Shown here: positions 1-8,087 of the stretch, one piece after another
Layout of the letters: each line of letters starts with the position of its first letter
Numbering within the stretch: the stretch's first letter is position 1
Source: Mycobacterium sp. 1164966.3
Lineage (GTDB): Bacteria > Actinomycetota > Actinomycetes > Mycobacteriales > Mycobacteriaceae
Direction: 5' to 3'
DNA length: 64,000 bases
Assembly: GCF_001665395.1 (NCBI RefSeq)
Contig: NZ_LZSG01000064.1
Span: 62,001-126,000, forward strand
The notes under the pieces: model-generated
Seen by the model: the letters and a program-made list of their open reading frames with translations, nothing else
What the model was told of the DNA's origin: nothing
Databases searched by the model: none
Position numbers and translations under genes: made by a program

Positions 1-497
1 AGCGAAATCCACGACGGCAGTGTAGGAAAGAACGGTGTACCGCCGCCTACGGCGGTGGGCGTGACCATGATCCGGTACTCATCCACCAGCCCGGCCTGCA
101 CGATCGGTGCCGCCAGCGTCGCGCCGGCCACCTCCAGCCTGCCGTCGATTTCGGCTTTCAGCTTCGTCACCACCTCGACCGGGTCGCCGCGTTCCAGGCG
201 GGAGTTCCAGTCGACGGACTCCAGGGTGCGCGAGAACACGACCTTGGGCATGTCGCGCCAGATGCGGGCGAAGTCGACGATCACAGGGGTGGCGTCCGGG
301 GCCTTATCGGCAGTCGGCCAGTACGCGGACATCAATTCGTATAGCCGCCGCCCGTAGAACGATAGGGCGGTCTCCCGCTCGAAGTCGTTCCAGTACTGGT
401 GCAGTTCTTCGCTTGGATCGGACCAATCAATGTTGCCTTGTGCGTCGGCGATGTACCCGTCCACCGACACGTTGAAGCCATAGATGAGTTTGCCCAT
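1..497 (-). CDS. Dihydrofolate reductase-like (RibD C-terminal domain) protein, 3' end outside window
   Basis: The reverse strand reads from ATG at 497 (MGKLIYGFNVSVDGYIAD) through the left edge without a stop, giving about 165 residues. The opening (strand, then N-x-S-x-D-G-Y-I) and the later segment LEVAGATLAAPIVQAGLVDEY followed by PTAVGGGTPFF are typical of the DHFR/RibD-C family of NADPH-dependent reductases found as stand-alone genes in actinobacteria. Most such stand-alone members have no assigned substrate, and none can be given here. Only the last few codons should be missing, because the family is usually 175-200 residues. No partner gene is evident; the next gene on the same strand starts more than 450 bases upstream. 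Confidence 0.8.
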   Translation of the reverse strand, partial: MGKLIYGFNVSVDGYIADAQGNIDWSDPSEELHQYWNDFERETALSFYGRRLYELMSAYWPTADKAPDATPVIVDFARIWRDMPKVVFSRTLESVDWNSRLERGDPVEVVTKLKAEIDGRLEVAGATLAAPIVQAGLVDEYRIMVTPTAVGGGTPFFPTLPSWIS

Positions 498-595
498 GCG
501 GATCAGACTGCACCGGAGGGCAAAACTCATCGCGACGCGACGCGACACGCACGTGCTGGCTCACGTGGGCTCAAGTCGCTGTGCATTCGTCGACG

Positions 596-964
596 TCAGG
601 CCACAGCCTTCTCGATGAGCGCTCGAATCTTGGCCTCCGTAGCGGCATCCAGCGAAGTGAGGGTCCACGCGACCGGGTGCATGTGGGCGCCCTGCTCGCG
701 TGCTGGGTTCAGTGCTTCGCCAAAGCCGAAAGCGATGAAGTCCCGATCCGGTTTGATGTAGCAGACGTCCTTGCCGTCCTTGACATAGAACGGTAATCCC
801 CAACGAACGATCGGCTGCAACGACGGTGCGCTCTCTCGGATAATGCTGTGCAGGCGTTGTCCAATCTCCCGGTACTGCGCGGGTGCTTCACCGAGTTTGG
901 CGAGGACGGCCGTGTCGCCCTTCTTCGTGAACAATTGCCCAGCCTCCTTCAGGTTCGTAGTCAA
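596..964 (-). CDS. DUF1801 domain protein
   Basis: This 122-residue protein (MTTNLKEAGQLFTKK...) has the DUF1801/YdhG-like pattern. A short helix is followed by RLHSIIRESAPSLQPIVRWGLPFY, a lysine-rich strand pair (VKDGKDVCYIKPDRDFIAFGF) and a C-terminal helix. The fold resembles the frataxin-like YdhG group; its biochemical role is unknown. It is divergent from the TetR gene at 1019 and shares a palindrome with it, so it is probably that regulator's target. A second DUF1801 protein lies at 10774-11163. Confidence 0.8.
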   Translation of the reverse strand: MTTNLKEAGQLFTKKGDTAVLAKLGEAPAQYREIGQRLHSIIRESAPSLQPIVRWGLPFYVKDGKDVCYIKPDRDFIAFGFGEALNPAREQGAHMHPVAWTLTSLDAATEAKIRALIEKAVA

Positions 965-978
965 ATCAATTCAAGAAT

Positions 979-1013
979 GATAGTACTACTCTCAAGATAA
1001 GAGTAGTACTATC
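979..1013. promoter_or_regulatory. Palindromic operator with two embedded -10 boxes
   Basis: A perfect inverted repeat with 13-base arms (GATAGTACTACTC at 979-991 and its complement at 1001-1013) flanks a 9-base spacer. Each arm contains TACTAT in the outward direction: 1007-1012 on the plus strand, 7 bases before the GTG at 1019, and 985-980 on the minus strand, 16 bases before the ATG at 964. The TetR gene could therefore be leaderless, and its product bound here would cover both -10 elements. Confidence 0.75.
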
Positions 1014-1018
1014 ACATC

Positions 1019-1699
1019 GTGGCGACACAAGCACGGACTCGTCTCGCTCGTCGCGCAGTCATCGACGCCGCCGGCTCCCTGTTTCTTGAGCGTGGCTACG
1101 GGGCGACGACGATCGATGCGATCAGCGCTCGCTCGGAGGTCCCGCCCGCCACCGTGTACCGCTTGTTCTCGTCGAAGAGGGGGATCCTCAAAGCGTTGCT
1201 TGATTCGTCGGTCGCCGGAGACGACGCGCCGGTTCCGATGGCCGAACGCCCGTCGGTTCGATCGCTCCTGGCTGATCCAGATCCGAGGTCCATGTTGGCA
1301 AGCTTCGTGCACATCGTCGCCGAGGTGAACGCGAGGATGGCCGCGGTCTATCGCATCCTCACCAGCGCCGCTGCATCAGACGACGGCGCCGCGACGCTCC
1401 TCGACGAGTTGACCCAACAGCGTCGACGAGGCCAAGGGCAGATCACTCGTGCTCTGGCACGACGGCGAATGTTGCGGGACCCCCTGCGAGAGCGTGATGC
1501 CGCCGACATCGTTCACGCCCTCGCGTCTCCGGAGGTGTACGGGCTGCTCGTCGTCGACCGAGACTGGCCACCGCAACGGTACGAGACGTGGCTCACCGAG
1601 ACCCTGGTAAAGCAACTGCTATCGCAGTGCTTCGGTGCGTGCTGTTACGCGGTGGCGCTGACGGTTTCCGTTGTGCTGTTAGCGCAGTCGGGTGTGTGA
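1019..1699 (+). CDS. TetR family transcriptional regulator
   Basis: This 226-residue protein has an N-terminal TetR helix-turn-helix (about residues 9-55: AVIDAAGSLFLERGYGATTIDAISARSEVPPATVYRLFSSKRGILKALL) and a C-terminal ligand domain with RMAAVYRILTSAA. The GTG at 1019 lies directly behind a TACTAT -10 box, which suggests a leaderless transcript. The last 30 or so residues (QCFGACCYAVALTVSVVLLAQSGV) are hydrophobic and unusual for the family, possibly a read-through tail after a lost stop. It probably represses itself and the DUF1801 gene through the 979-1013 palindrome. Confidence 0.88.
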   Translation: MATQARTRLARRAVIDAAGSLFLERGYGATTIDAISARSEVPPATVYRLFSSKRGILKALLDSSVAGDDAPVPMAERPSVRSLLADPDPRSMLASFVHIVAEVNARMAAVYRILTSAAASDDGAATLLDELTQQRRRGQGQITRALARRRMLRDPLRERDAADIVHALASPEVYGLLVVDRDWPPQRYETWLTETLVKQLLSQCFGACCYAVALTVSVVLLAQSGV

Positions 1700-1836
1700 T
1701 GGTTGGAAAGCCGTAACTCCCGCAGCTGAACTAATCCACGTCCCGGCTAACGCGGCATAGTTATTGGGATTGGTAGCCGTCCCAACACGTTGTACTGGCA
1801 ACGCTGATGGATTGACGCCGTCGAAGGGAACCGACG

Positions 1837-2244
1837 ATGAACCGAATCTCGCGGTTCGCAACGATATTGGTGATATCAGGCGGCGTGGGTCTGGCCGGTG
1901 TGAGTGTTACCGACGGGACGGCACAAGCGACTGGCCCCAGCTATCAGGGTGGTAACTGCCCGGGCGGGATGACATGTACTCATTGGTGCCCCGGCGACCC
2001 GCCTCTCCCAGGCAGTCAAGTCATTACCTGGGACTGGAACGTTTGCCACGACTGGTATTGGACTTCTGAGGGTGTCATCGACATTGACTCCAACACCATT
2101 TACCCGTGGCACGGCAGTCCGCATCAGGCTCCCCCGCCACCTCCGCCTCCACCTCCGTATACGCCTCCGCCGCCGCAGCCATTGCCGCCGGATTGCCCAC
2201 CGTGGGCCCCCATCCTGGCGCCGTCGCGGTGCGGCGGGCTCTAG
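1837..2244 (+). CDS. Secreted proline-rich protein
   Basis: This 135-residue protein begins with a signal peptide (MNRISRFATILVISGGVGLAGVSV, probable AxA cleavage near TAQA at about residue 31). The mature part has four or more cysteines (GGNCPGGMTCTHWCPGD, VCHDW) and then a proline-rich C-terminus (residues about 98-125, runs of 9 and 5 prolines). An AAGGGA ribosome site lies 8 bases before the ATG. Small exported proline-rich proteins of this style are common in mycobacteria and mostly lack known function. It stands upstream of the membrane protein at 2273 with 28 bases between. Confidence 0.75.
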   Translation: MNRISRFATILVISGGVGLAGVSVTDGTAQATGPSYQGGNCPGGMTCTHWCPGDPPLPGSQVITWDWNVCHDWYWTSEGVIDIDSNTIYPWHGSPHQAPPPPPPPPPYTPPPPQPLPPDCPPWAPILAPSRCGGL

Positions 2245-2272
2245 TGGGAGGCAGCCGCGTGAAATCTCCAAT

Positions 2273-3787
2273 GTGAAGATTGGTGGCGTGCCGGATTGGA
2301 CTTATCAGCCGCTGCGACCGTTCGCCGAGACGGTACTGGGTGAACGCCGCACCCGAGTCCTGGCGTTGCGGTTCCTCGCTACGCTGATCCGGCACGCGGG
2401 CGGTAGGCGATGGATCCCGGTGGTTTTCGACTACCCTGACCCGCCGCCCCAATGGGCGGGCCGGTTCGGCGCCTCGGTGCCGCCCTGGATCGCGGCAGAT
2501 GCCATCACGGTGCTGGCGGTACAGGGCGCCAGTGTCGTCGAAATCAATCCAGTTGGACTGGCCGACGTCGGAGCCGTGCGCCATGCAGCCGCGGGACGGC
2601 ACTGCCGCGTCACCGTCGTCGCCGACAGCGCCGAGGCGCGTGACGCGATCGCGCCGGATGTCGACGCCGCCACTGCCGGCGATCCCGACTATCCCCTGCT
2701 GCGGCTCTCGGCGCCGAAACTCAAGCCGGCTGTGGACGCACTGGCTGATCCGTCGACGACGGTTCTGGCAGCCCCCTCGGTATTGATCGCCGCGGGACCG
2801 GGTTGGTTCAACCGGGTAATCGAGGCGGCCACGCCCACGTCGCCGCCGGTATCGCCGCGCAGCATCCCAGCAGATCTGCGGCGTTGGCCCGGCTGGCTGT
2901 GGACCGCGCTGGTTGCTATCGGCCTTATCGCGGCGGGTATCGGTGCGGGGGTAATCGCGTTAGGGCCGGTGCTGCTGCAATACGACCGCGACTATCTCGG
3001 CACGACGGTAACCGATCTGCATCACGTCAACCAGCACCTGATCGGATTCCTCCAACACGACCGAATCACGATGGCGGGCAACATGATCGGCATCGGAATC
3101 CTCTACCTTGCGCTGGCCCAGGCGATGCGGCAGGGCTATCGGTGGGCTCGGCGGGCGCTGGCGATCTCCGGGCTCGTCGCCTTCGGCAGCTACTTCTATC
3201 TTTTCGGTACCGGCGGGTTCGTGGAGCCGTTGCACACACTTGTCGTCGTCACACTCTTTCCCGTGCTCCTGATTGCGCTTTCCCGACGACTTCCCAGCCC
3301 CCACTGGCCTCCGGTCGTTGAAGGCCCCGAGCCGCAGCGGCGTCGGGCGCTGTGGGGCCAACTGCTCATGATCGGCGTCGGCGGCGGCCTGACCGTGGCC
3401 GGGTTCGTGATCTCCATCGTCGGTATGACGTCGGTCTTCGTGCCTACCGACCTGGACTTCATGGCTACCGACGCCGAACATCTGCGGTCTGCGAATGCTC
3501 ATCTGTTGCCGTTCATCGCTCATGACCGGGCCGGCTTCGGCGGCGCGCTGATCGGTGCCGGTCTGGCGGTCTTGCTGATCAGCATGTGGGGGTGGCGGCG
3601 CGGCCAGCGCTGGGTGTGGTGGTGTTTGCTACTCGGCTGCGCCTTCGGCACGATTCCAGTGCTGGTCGTTCATTTCGCGGTGGGCTACACCCACTTCGAG
3701 CACCTGTTGCCCGTCTACGTTTTGGTTGCCGCCGCCGTTACGGCGCTGGTGGTGTCGAGGGAATATTTGACCGGGCAAGCGGACTGA
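2273..3787 (+). CDS. Membrane protein with two copies of a four-helix repeat
   Basis: The protein is 504 residues from GTG at 2273 (GTG 2288 is possible); the frame is open further upstream but overlaps the secreted protein gene. The N-terminal 200 residues are soluble and may hold a Rossmann-like domain (IAADAITVLAVQGASVVEINPVGLADVGAV). The rest contains two related membrane units: the first carries HHVNQHLIGFLQHDRITMAGNMIGIGILYLALAQ, and the second RSANAHLLPFIAHDRAGFGGALIGAGLAVLLIS. Both share H-L-x3-F-x2-HDR, then a glycine-rich helix, then a G-x-RWxxR-type loop. I do not recognise a characterised family. It probably forms a unit with the secreted gene just upstream. Confidence 0.75.
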   Translation: MKIGGVPDWTYQPLRPFAETVLGERRTRVLALRFLATLIRHAGGRRWIPVVFDYPDPPPQWAGRFGASVPPWIAADAITVLAVQGASVVEINPVGLADVGAVRHAAAGRHCRVTVVADSAEARDAIAPDVDAATAGDPDYPLLRLSAPKLKPAVDALADPSTTVLAAPSVLIAAGPGWFNRVIEAATPTSPPVSPRSIPADLRRWPGWLWTALVAIGLIAAGIGAGVIALGPVLLQYDRDYLGTTVTDLHHVNQHLIGFLQHDRITMAGNMIGIGILYLALAQAMRQGYRWARRALAISGLVAFGSYFYLFGTGGFVEPLHTLVVVTLFPVLLIALSRRLPSPHWPPVVEGPEPQRRRALWGQLLMIGVGGGLTVAGFVISIVGMTSVFVPTDLDFMATDAEHLRSANAHLLPFIAHDRAGFGGALIGAGLAVLLISMWGWRRGQRWVWWCLLLGCAFGTIPVLVVHFAVGYTHFEHLLPVYVLVAAAVTALVVSREYLTGQAD

Positions 3788-3793
3788 GACGGT

Positions 3794-5578
3794 TCAGTCC
3801 GCGTGCTTTGGTGTCCAGGCCGGCGATTGCCCGTGCTTACCGGGGAATAGGAAATCGACGAAAGCCGCTGCGGTGGGCTGTGGTTCATGATTGGCCAACC
3901 CCGGCCGCTCGTTCGCCTCGATGAAGACGTATTCTTCGCCGCTGACATCCGGGACAAGAAGGTCGATGCCGGTAACCGGAATACCGATCGCCTCAGCCGC
4001 AGCCACCGCAACGCGACACAACTCTGGGTTCACTTCGGCGGTGACATCGTGAATGGTTCCGCCCTGATGCAGGTTGGCGGTTCGGCGGACCTGCAACCGG
4101 GTTCCTTCAGGCAGCACATCGTCGAGTGTCCAACCGGCTTCCGCGACCGTCGCCTCGGTGGCGTCGTCGAGGGGGATCTGGGACTCACCACCGGTGGCCG
4201 CAGACCGCCGCCGGGTCTCGGCCGCAATCAGGTCGCGCACACTGTGCTTGCCGGTGCCGATGACCTCGGCAGGCATCCGCAATGCCGCGGCAACGACTCG
4301 GCCGTCGATCACGACCAAACGAAGATCGTCGCCGGCCACCATCTGTTCGAGCAGCACCTCAGGATGTTGTTCACGCGCATGTGCCAGCGCGGCGGTGAGC
4401 TCGTCAGGACCGTTTTCGGCTGTAACACCGACGGTGATGCCTTTGCCCTGTTCTCCGCGGGTCGGTTTGACGACGACTTCCCCGACTTCCGTCGCAAAGG
4501 CGTGGTCCTCGTCGTCGAAGGTTGCGAGCCGGGCACGCGGCACGGTGATGCCGGCCGCGGCAACAAGTCGCCGGGTCAAGCGCTTGTCGTCGCACCGGCA
4601 CATGGCGATCGCGGAAGTGAACTCGGACAGCGACTCTCGGGTAATCACGCTGCGGCCACCGAGAGTGAGTCGCATCTCGCCGGTCTCGGCGTCAAGTATC
4701 TCGACCCGAATTCCCCGTCGGAGCGCCTCTTCGGCGATGATGCGCGCGTAAGGGTTGAGGTCGTCGACCGTTGCGGGCGTTGGGGTGAACAACGGCTCGT
4801 TGATCGCGTTCTTCCGCTTGATCGCCAACACCGGGACCCGCCGGAAACCCAGCTTCTCGTAGAGGGCAATCCCGGCGGCATTGTCGTGCCCGACGGACAG
4901 ATCCAGGTACGCGCGGCCCAGTTCCCGGAAGTGCTCAGCCAACTTTCGGGTCAGGGCTTCGCCAATCCCGGGCAATCCGGCCGCAGAATCCACGGCCAAG
5001 GTCCACATGCTGGAACCGTGCTCCGGATCAGAGAAGAGCAACTCGTGGTCGACCCCGGTGACGGTACCCACCACGGCCCCGTCGTCATCACGCGCCGCAA
5101 GCAGATATGTCACCGCGTCCGCATGCAGATGGTTGTGCCAGATTGTGTCGACCGGTGCGGGGACCATTCCGCAGCGGACCAAGACGCGATTCATGGCATC
5201 GGCGTCTTGTCGATCGTTCAGGGTGCGCATAGTCACGCCGGGAAGCGACGATGCTTGACCTTCCTGCGCCGACGAATCAGTGAAGCGGAGTCGATAGGTA
5301 TGGCTGGGATCGATGAAAAGCTCATTCGGGGCTTTTGCGACGATCACATGGGCCTCGCGCGCGTAGATACAGATGTCGCGCCGGCCCGGAGCCTCCCGTC
5401 TGAATGCCTCGGCGACGGTGTCGGGATCGGCGAAGGTCTGGCCGAAAATGAGTCGGCCCCAACCTAATTCGAGCTCAACATCTTTGGCCATCGCGTCCAT
5501 CAGATGGGTCGGCGCGGCGTCGTGCAGACCAAGTGTGATGGCCTCGGGATGGTCCTCTGCAGGATCGCTAGCGGTCAT
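3794..5578 (-). CDS. ngg: N-acetylglutaminylglutamine synthetase-like GNAT/ATP-grasp protein
   Basis: This 594-residue protein has a GNAT acetyltransferase domain at about residues 115-265 (TLAVDSAAGLPGIGEALTRKL then NAAGIALYEKLGF) and an ATP-grasp ligase at about 300-580 (VVVKPTRGEQGKGI, LLEQMVAGDDLRLVVIDG, EYVFIEANERPGLANHEPQ). This fusion matches the family described as N-acetylglutaminylglutamine synthetase, which makes the dipeptide osmolyte NAGGN with an asparagine-synthase-like amidotransferase. In other genomes it sits in a trio with that amidotransferase and an M42 peptidase; neither partner is adjacent here, so the activity is inferred. Its stop lies only 6 bases from the convergent membrane gene. 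Confidence 0.75.
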   Translation of the reverse strand: MTASDPAEDHPEAITLGLHDAAPTHLMDAMAKDVELELGWGRLIFGQTFADPDTVAEAFRREAPGRRDICIYAREAHVIVAKAPNELFIDPSHTYRLRFTDSSAQEGQASSLPGVTMRTLNDRQDADAMNRVLVRCGMVPAPVDTIWHNHLHADAVTYLLAARDDDGAVVGTVTGVDHELLFSDPEHGSSMWTLAVDSAAGLPGIGEALTRKLAEHFRELGRAYLDLSVGHDNAAGIALYEKLGFRRVPVLAIKRKNAINEPLFTPTPATVDDLNPYARIIAEEALRRGIRVEILDAETGEMRLTLGGRSVITRESLSEFTSAIAMCRCDDKRLTRRLVAAAGITVPRARLATFDDEDHAFATEVGEVVVKPTRGEQGKGITVGVTAENGPDELTAALAHAREQHPEVLLEQMVAGDDLRLVVIDGRVVAAALRMPAEVIGTGKHSVRDLIAAETRRRSAATGGESQIPLDDATEATVAEAGWTLDDVLPEGTRLQVRRTANLHQGGTIHDVTAEVNPELCRVAVAAAEAIGIPVTGIDLLVPDVSGEEYVFIEANERPGLANHEPQPTAAAFVDFLFPGKHGQSPAWTPKHAD

Positions 5579-5744
5579 ATCGCACTTCCGTCACAGGGCT
5601 GCGAGCAGGTTTTGAGCAGCGCGATCGCCGGAGTTCATTGCCGCGTCGCACCATCTTCTCAGTCGGACCTCGTCGGTGGCCACGAACATCTGTTTAACCT
5701 GCCTTGAGGCTGTCTAACCCTACCGCGCGTGCTGGACTCGTCAT

Positions 5745-5938
5745 TCAGCTCGATCGGGCGCTTCGCCGCTCGCGCGGTCGTGGGCCGGTCAACGACGGAG
5801 GTGTCAATCCGTTGATGAGTAGGTCTACGAGGTCGTCGCCGAAGCTACGGTCGATCGGTCGGTCGACCACGATGGCCCGGCAAGTGCGGTGCCCAGGAAC
5901 GCGTCGATGACAAGGATGAGATCGGCACTGTCGGCCAT
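5745..5938 (-). pseudogene. C-terminal remnant of a TetR regulator, frameshifted
   Basis: On the minus strand the frame ADSADLILVIDAFLGTALAG (from about 5938) resembles the last helices of a TetR ligand domain. After a one-base shift near 5880 it continues as RAIVVDRPIDRSFGDDLVDLLINGL and then a short basic tail ending at TGA 5747-5745. The DNA-binding half is absent: sequence upstream belongs to a different gene remnant running the other way. Both the truncation and the frameshift show it is dead. The identification rests on my recall of TetR C-termini. Confidence 0.55.
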
Positions 5939-6211
5939 GTGATCGGTTTCGAGATCTTGCACAGCGAAGCGTGCGAAGGAGTGCTGGGGACCTGCGGCCG
6001 CATCCTGACCCCGAGGATCGTCGCGCTCACTTCGCCGGGACAGTTGGTGTTGTCGACGCTGGTGAAGTACGAGCACCCGAGCGCCCGAATCATCTGGAGC
6101 CTGGTAGGCCCCATCCACCGCATGGTGGAGCAGTATCTGCTTGACTCCGCAACCCGTGGCGCGACGGTCACGCCGTCGCCGGCGAAGGCAGACGATTCAG
6201 TGCCTCGCTAG
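5939..6211 (+). pseudogene. C-terminal remnant of a DUF2867-like gene
   Basis: The plus-strand frame reads GFEILHSEACEGVLGT, then LVLSTLVKYEHPSARIIWSLVGPIHRMVEQYLLDSA. The second segment resembles the C-terminal strand and helix of DUF2867/SRPBCC-like proteins (S-T-x-V-x-F-x-N-x-x-x-R-x2-W-x3-x-P-x-H-R). Only about 75 related residues are present and no plausible N-terminal half or ribosome site precedes them. It abuts the TetR remnant head to head and its 3' end overlaps the next gene's 3' end. A genuine small protein starting at ATG 5939 is possible but less likely. Confidence 0.4.
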
Positions 6212-6583
6212 CTGGACGCGTAGCAATTTGGGGTCGATCCCGAAACGCTTCGGCCCTTGGCGTGCATACCAATTGAAGCGAGACAGAATTTCGGAGTCCA
6301 TGGGTTCGATCGACGCCGTGCCCGGCATCCATTGGCCGCGGATCCGCAGCCGCACCCGGCGTTCGGCGGCAATGTTGCGGACGAAATCCGAGTGCGTCCC
6401 GTGCACCGAGATCAACCACATGCAGTCGCCATCCTGCGGTCCGCGCGCCAGCGGCACCTGCCGCGGCTTGCCCGAGTGCCGGCCGACGGTTTCCAGGACC
6501 ACCCACCACGGTGCCACGCGAATCAGAGACATGTTGAGCGGGTTGGCTATTCGCCAAAAGCGTCTCGCGTTGGCACGTTTCAT
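6197..6583 (-). CDS. F420-dependent nitroreductase (Ddn-like) family protein
   Basis: The protein is 128 residues from ATG 6583 (MKRANARRFWRIANPLNMSL), preceded by an AGGGGGG ribosome site. The sequence VVLETVGRHSGKPRQVPLARGPQDGDCMWLISVHG is the core of the deazaflavin-dependent nitroreductase/FDOR-B family: a split beta-barrel with T-x-G-R-x-S-G-x-x-R. NxVRLRIRGQW follows. Such proteins bind F420 and reduce quinones or nitro compounds; the substrate here is unknown. It lies 40 bases downstream of the FAD monooxygenase on the same strand and is probably co-transcribed with it. Confidence 0.85.
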   Translation of the reverse strand: MKRANARRFWRIANPLNMSLIRVAPWWVVLETVGRHSGKPRQVPLARGPQDGDCMWLISVHGTHSDFVRNIAAERRVRLRIRGQWMPGTASIEPMDSEILSRFNWYARQGPKRFGIDPKLLRVQLARH

Positions 6584-6623
6584 CGCTGCCCCCCTGCGCT
6601 CGGAAAGAAGTGAACACAGGCTC

Positions 6624-7985
6624 TCATGCCGCGGACTCAACGGCCAAGTGGCGGCGGCGCCGGAAACGCTCACGTCGCATCGTGGATCGCCCTTGGCGGC
6701 TGTCCAGCCCGTAACGCGCTGCCGCGCGCAAGAACTCGCGTGTGGCCGTGCTGACAATCTCGCGGAGTGTGGCCGGGAGCTGGCGTGGCTGATCACGCAG
6801 TGCGCCGACCGCTGCCCTCGCGAGTCGCGCAACCGTGAACAGCCTCGCCGGGGGCAGTTCGTGGTTGAGCACCCGCAGCAGTTGCCCGGCGGCAGCCTCG
6901 CTGCCGGCGATCTGCCGCATCATGGCGGTGATCAGTGGTGTCGACGGGCCCGCCACCCCCATATCCCGTGCCAGCCAGTACATCGCATAGGCGTCGTGGT
7001 CGCGCCATTGCCACCACCGTCGCAGGTGAGCATCTGCCTCGCCGTGATCCAGGCCGTTACAGATCGATTCGGCGAGCGTTTTGGCTTGGCGTAGCGCGTC
7101 GGCGATGCCCTGGGCGGGAGTGAAGTCCTTGAAGTGTCCGGCGTCACCGACCAAAACCCATCCGGGGCCCGCGCTGCGGCGAAAGTAACCGTGCCAGTCG
7201 GTCATCACGCGAATCGGGCCTTGCCGCTGCGCCCCCGCCAACAGATCGGCCAGTTCCGGCCAATGCGCCAAACCGGCGGCGAAGTTGCGTGCTCGGTCGG
7301 CATGGAAGTCGCCAGCTTTGGCGACGTCGATACCGATTCCGGCCATGTAGAGGCCGCTGTCGGTCGGGCAGGCGAGAAAAGCCAGATCGCCTCTCCTGCC
7401 GATTCGCATCCGCCCTTCGCCGTCGGTGACGCCGGCGAAGTACCCCCACGCCGGTATCCGCCCGGGCGGAGTGGCCAGGTACTCGGCGGCCCCGGTGGAT
7501 GCGGCAACGACTGAACGGCGCCCGTCGGCGCCCACAGTCAGTCGAGCGCGCACCGGGCCATTGTCTGTCTGCACACCCGCCACGCGGCCGGTGTCGTCAG
7601 CGAGCACCCCGGTCACCCGGCACCCGGTACGCACGTCCGCCCCGGCCGCAGCTGCGGCTTCGACCAGCAGCGCGTCCAGGGTCACCCGGCGCACGCATAA
7701 GCCTGGTCTACCGAACTGCACGGCGTCCAGGCTCGCATCGATGCGCACGTCCTCGTAGACCAGCGTGAAGCGATCCAGTGGAACGGCGCCGTGAGCCAGA
7801 ACGGCGTCGAGGACGTCGAGCTCGTCGAGAATCTCGACGCCACATGGCTGGATCACGTGCGTAGACGGCGTCTCGCTGGGAAACCGCGCCCGATCCAACA
7901 CACACACCCGCAGACCGCGGCGCGCGAGCATCACTGCCAATGGCGCGCCTGCGCACCGGGCCCCCACGATCACGACGTCGTACAC
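6624..7985 (-). CDS. FAD-dependent monooxygenase (geranylgeranyl reductase/PHBH-like)
   Basis: This 453-residue protein starts at GTG 7985 behind a GGAGGGGAG ribosome site. It has the dinucleotide-binding motif VVIVGARCAGAPLAVMLARRG (GxGxxG with R replacing one glycine), the mid motif TVGADGRRSVVA (DG motif) and the flavin motif WVLVGDAGHFKDFTPAQGI (GD motif). The layout is that of class A flavin monooxygenases and related oxidoreductases. Substrate unknown. A TetR gene diverges upstream and palindromes lie in the shared promoter region. The F420-type oxidoreductase downstream may act on the same substrate class. Confidence 0.85.
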   Translation of the reverse strand: MYDVVIVGARCAGAPLAVMLARRGLRVCVLDRARFPSETPSTHVIQPCGVEILDELDVLDAVLAHGAVPLDRFTLVYEDVRIDASLDAVQFGRPGLCVRRVTLDALLVEAAAAAGADVRTGCRVTGVLADDTGRVAGVQTDNGPVRARLTVGADGRRSVVAASTGAAEYLATPPGRIPAWGYFAGVTDGEGRMRIGRRGDLAFLACPTDSGLYMAGIGIDVAKAGDFHADRARNFAAGLAHWPELADLLAGAQRQGPIRVMTDWHGYFRRSAGPGWVLVGDAGHFKDFTPAQGIADALRQAKTLAESICNGLDHGEADAHLRRWWQWRDHDAYAMYWLARDMGVAGPSTPLITAMMRQIAGSEAAAGQLLRVLNHELPPARLFTVARLARAAVGALRDQPRQLPATLREIVSTATREFLRAAARYGLDSRQGRSTMRRERFRRRRHLAVESAA

Positions 7986-8014
7986 GACTCCCCTCCGCTC
8001 TCCGAACCGGGGTT

Positions 8015-8063
8015 CTTACCAGTGGTAAGTCTGCCGGTTTGTGACGAACTTATCAATGGTCAG
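8015..8063. promoter_or_regulatory. Paired TetR-type operators between divergent genes
   Basis: CTTACC-AGT-GGTAAG at 8015-8029 is a perfect palindrome, and CTTATC-AAT-GGTCAG at 8049-8063 is an imperfect copy. Their centres are 34 bases apart. The second copy overlaps a possible promoter for the TetR gene (TTATCA 8050-8055, 18 bases, TATGGT 8074-8079). The likely binder is the TetR at 8088, controlling itself and the monooxygenase. Confidence 0.65.
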
Positions 8064-8087
8064 ATCGCTTGGGTATGGTGTCACTCG

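Noticed and set aside
44..56. First copy of the same CCGCCTACGGCGG element
   Set aside because: It codes conserved residues of the DHFR-like protein, so it is not independent.
3887..5467. 526-residue open frame on the plus strand
   Set aside because: It is antisense to the synthetase gene and its sequence lacks any protein-like motif; high GC creates long shadow frames.
6584..6832. N-terminal extension of the F420-type reductase frame
   Set aside because: It overlaps the monooxygenase gene and contains no domain; ATG 6583 has a ribosome site.
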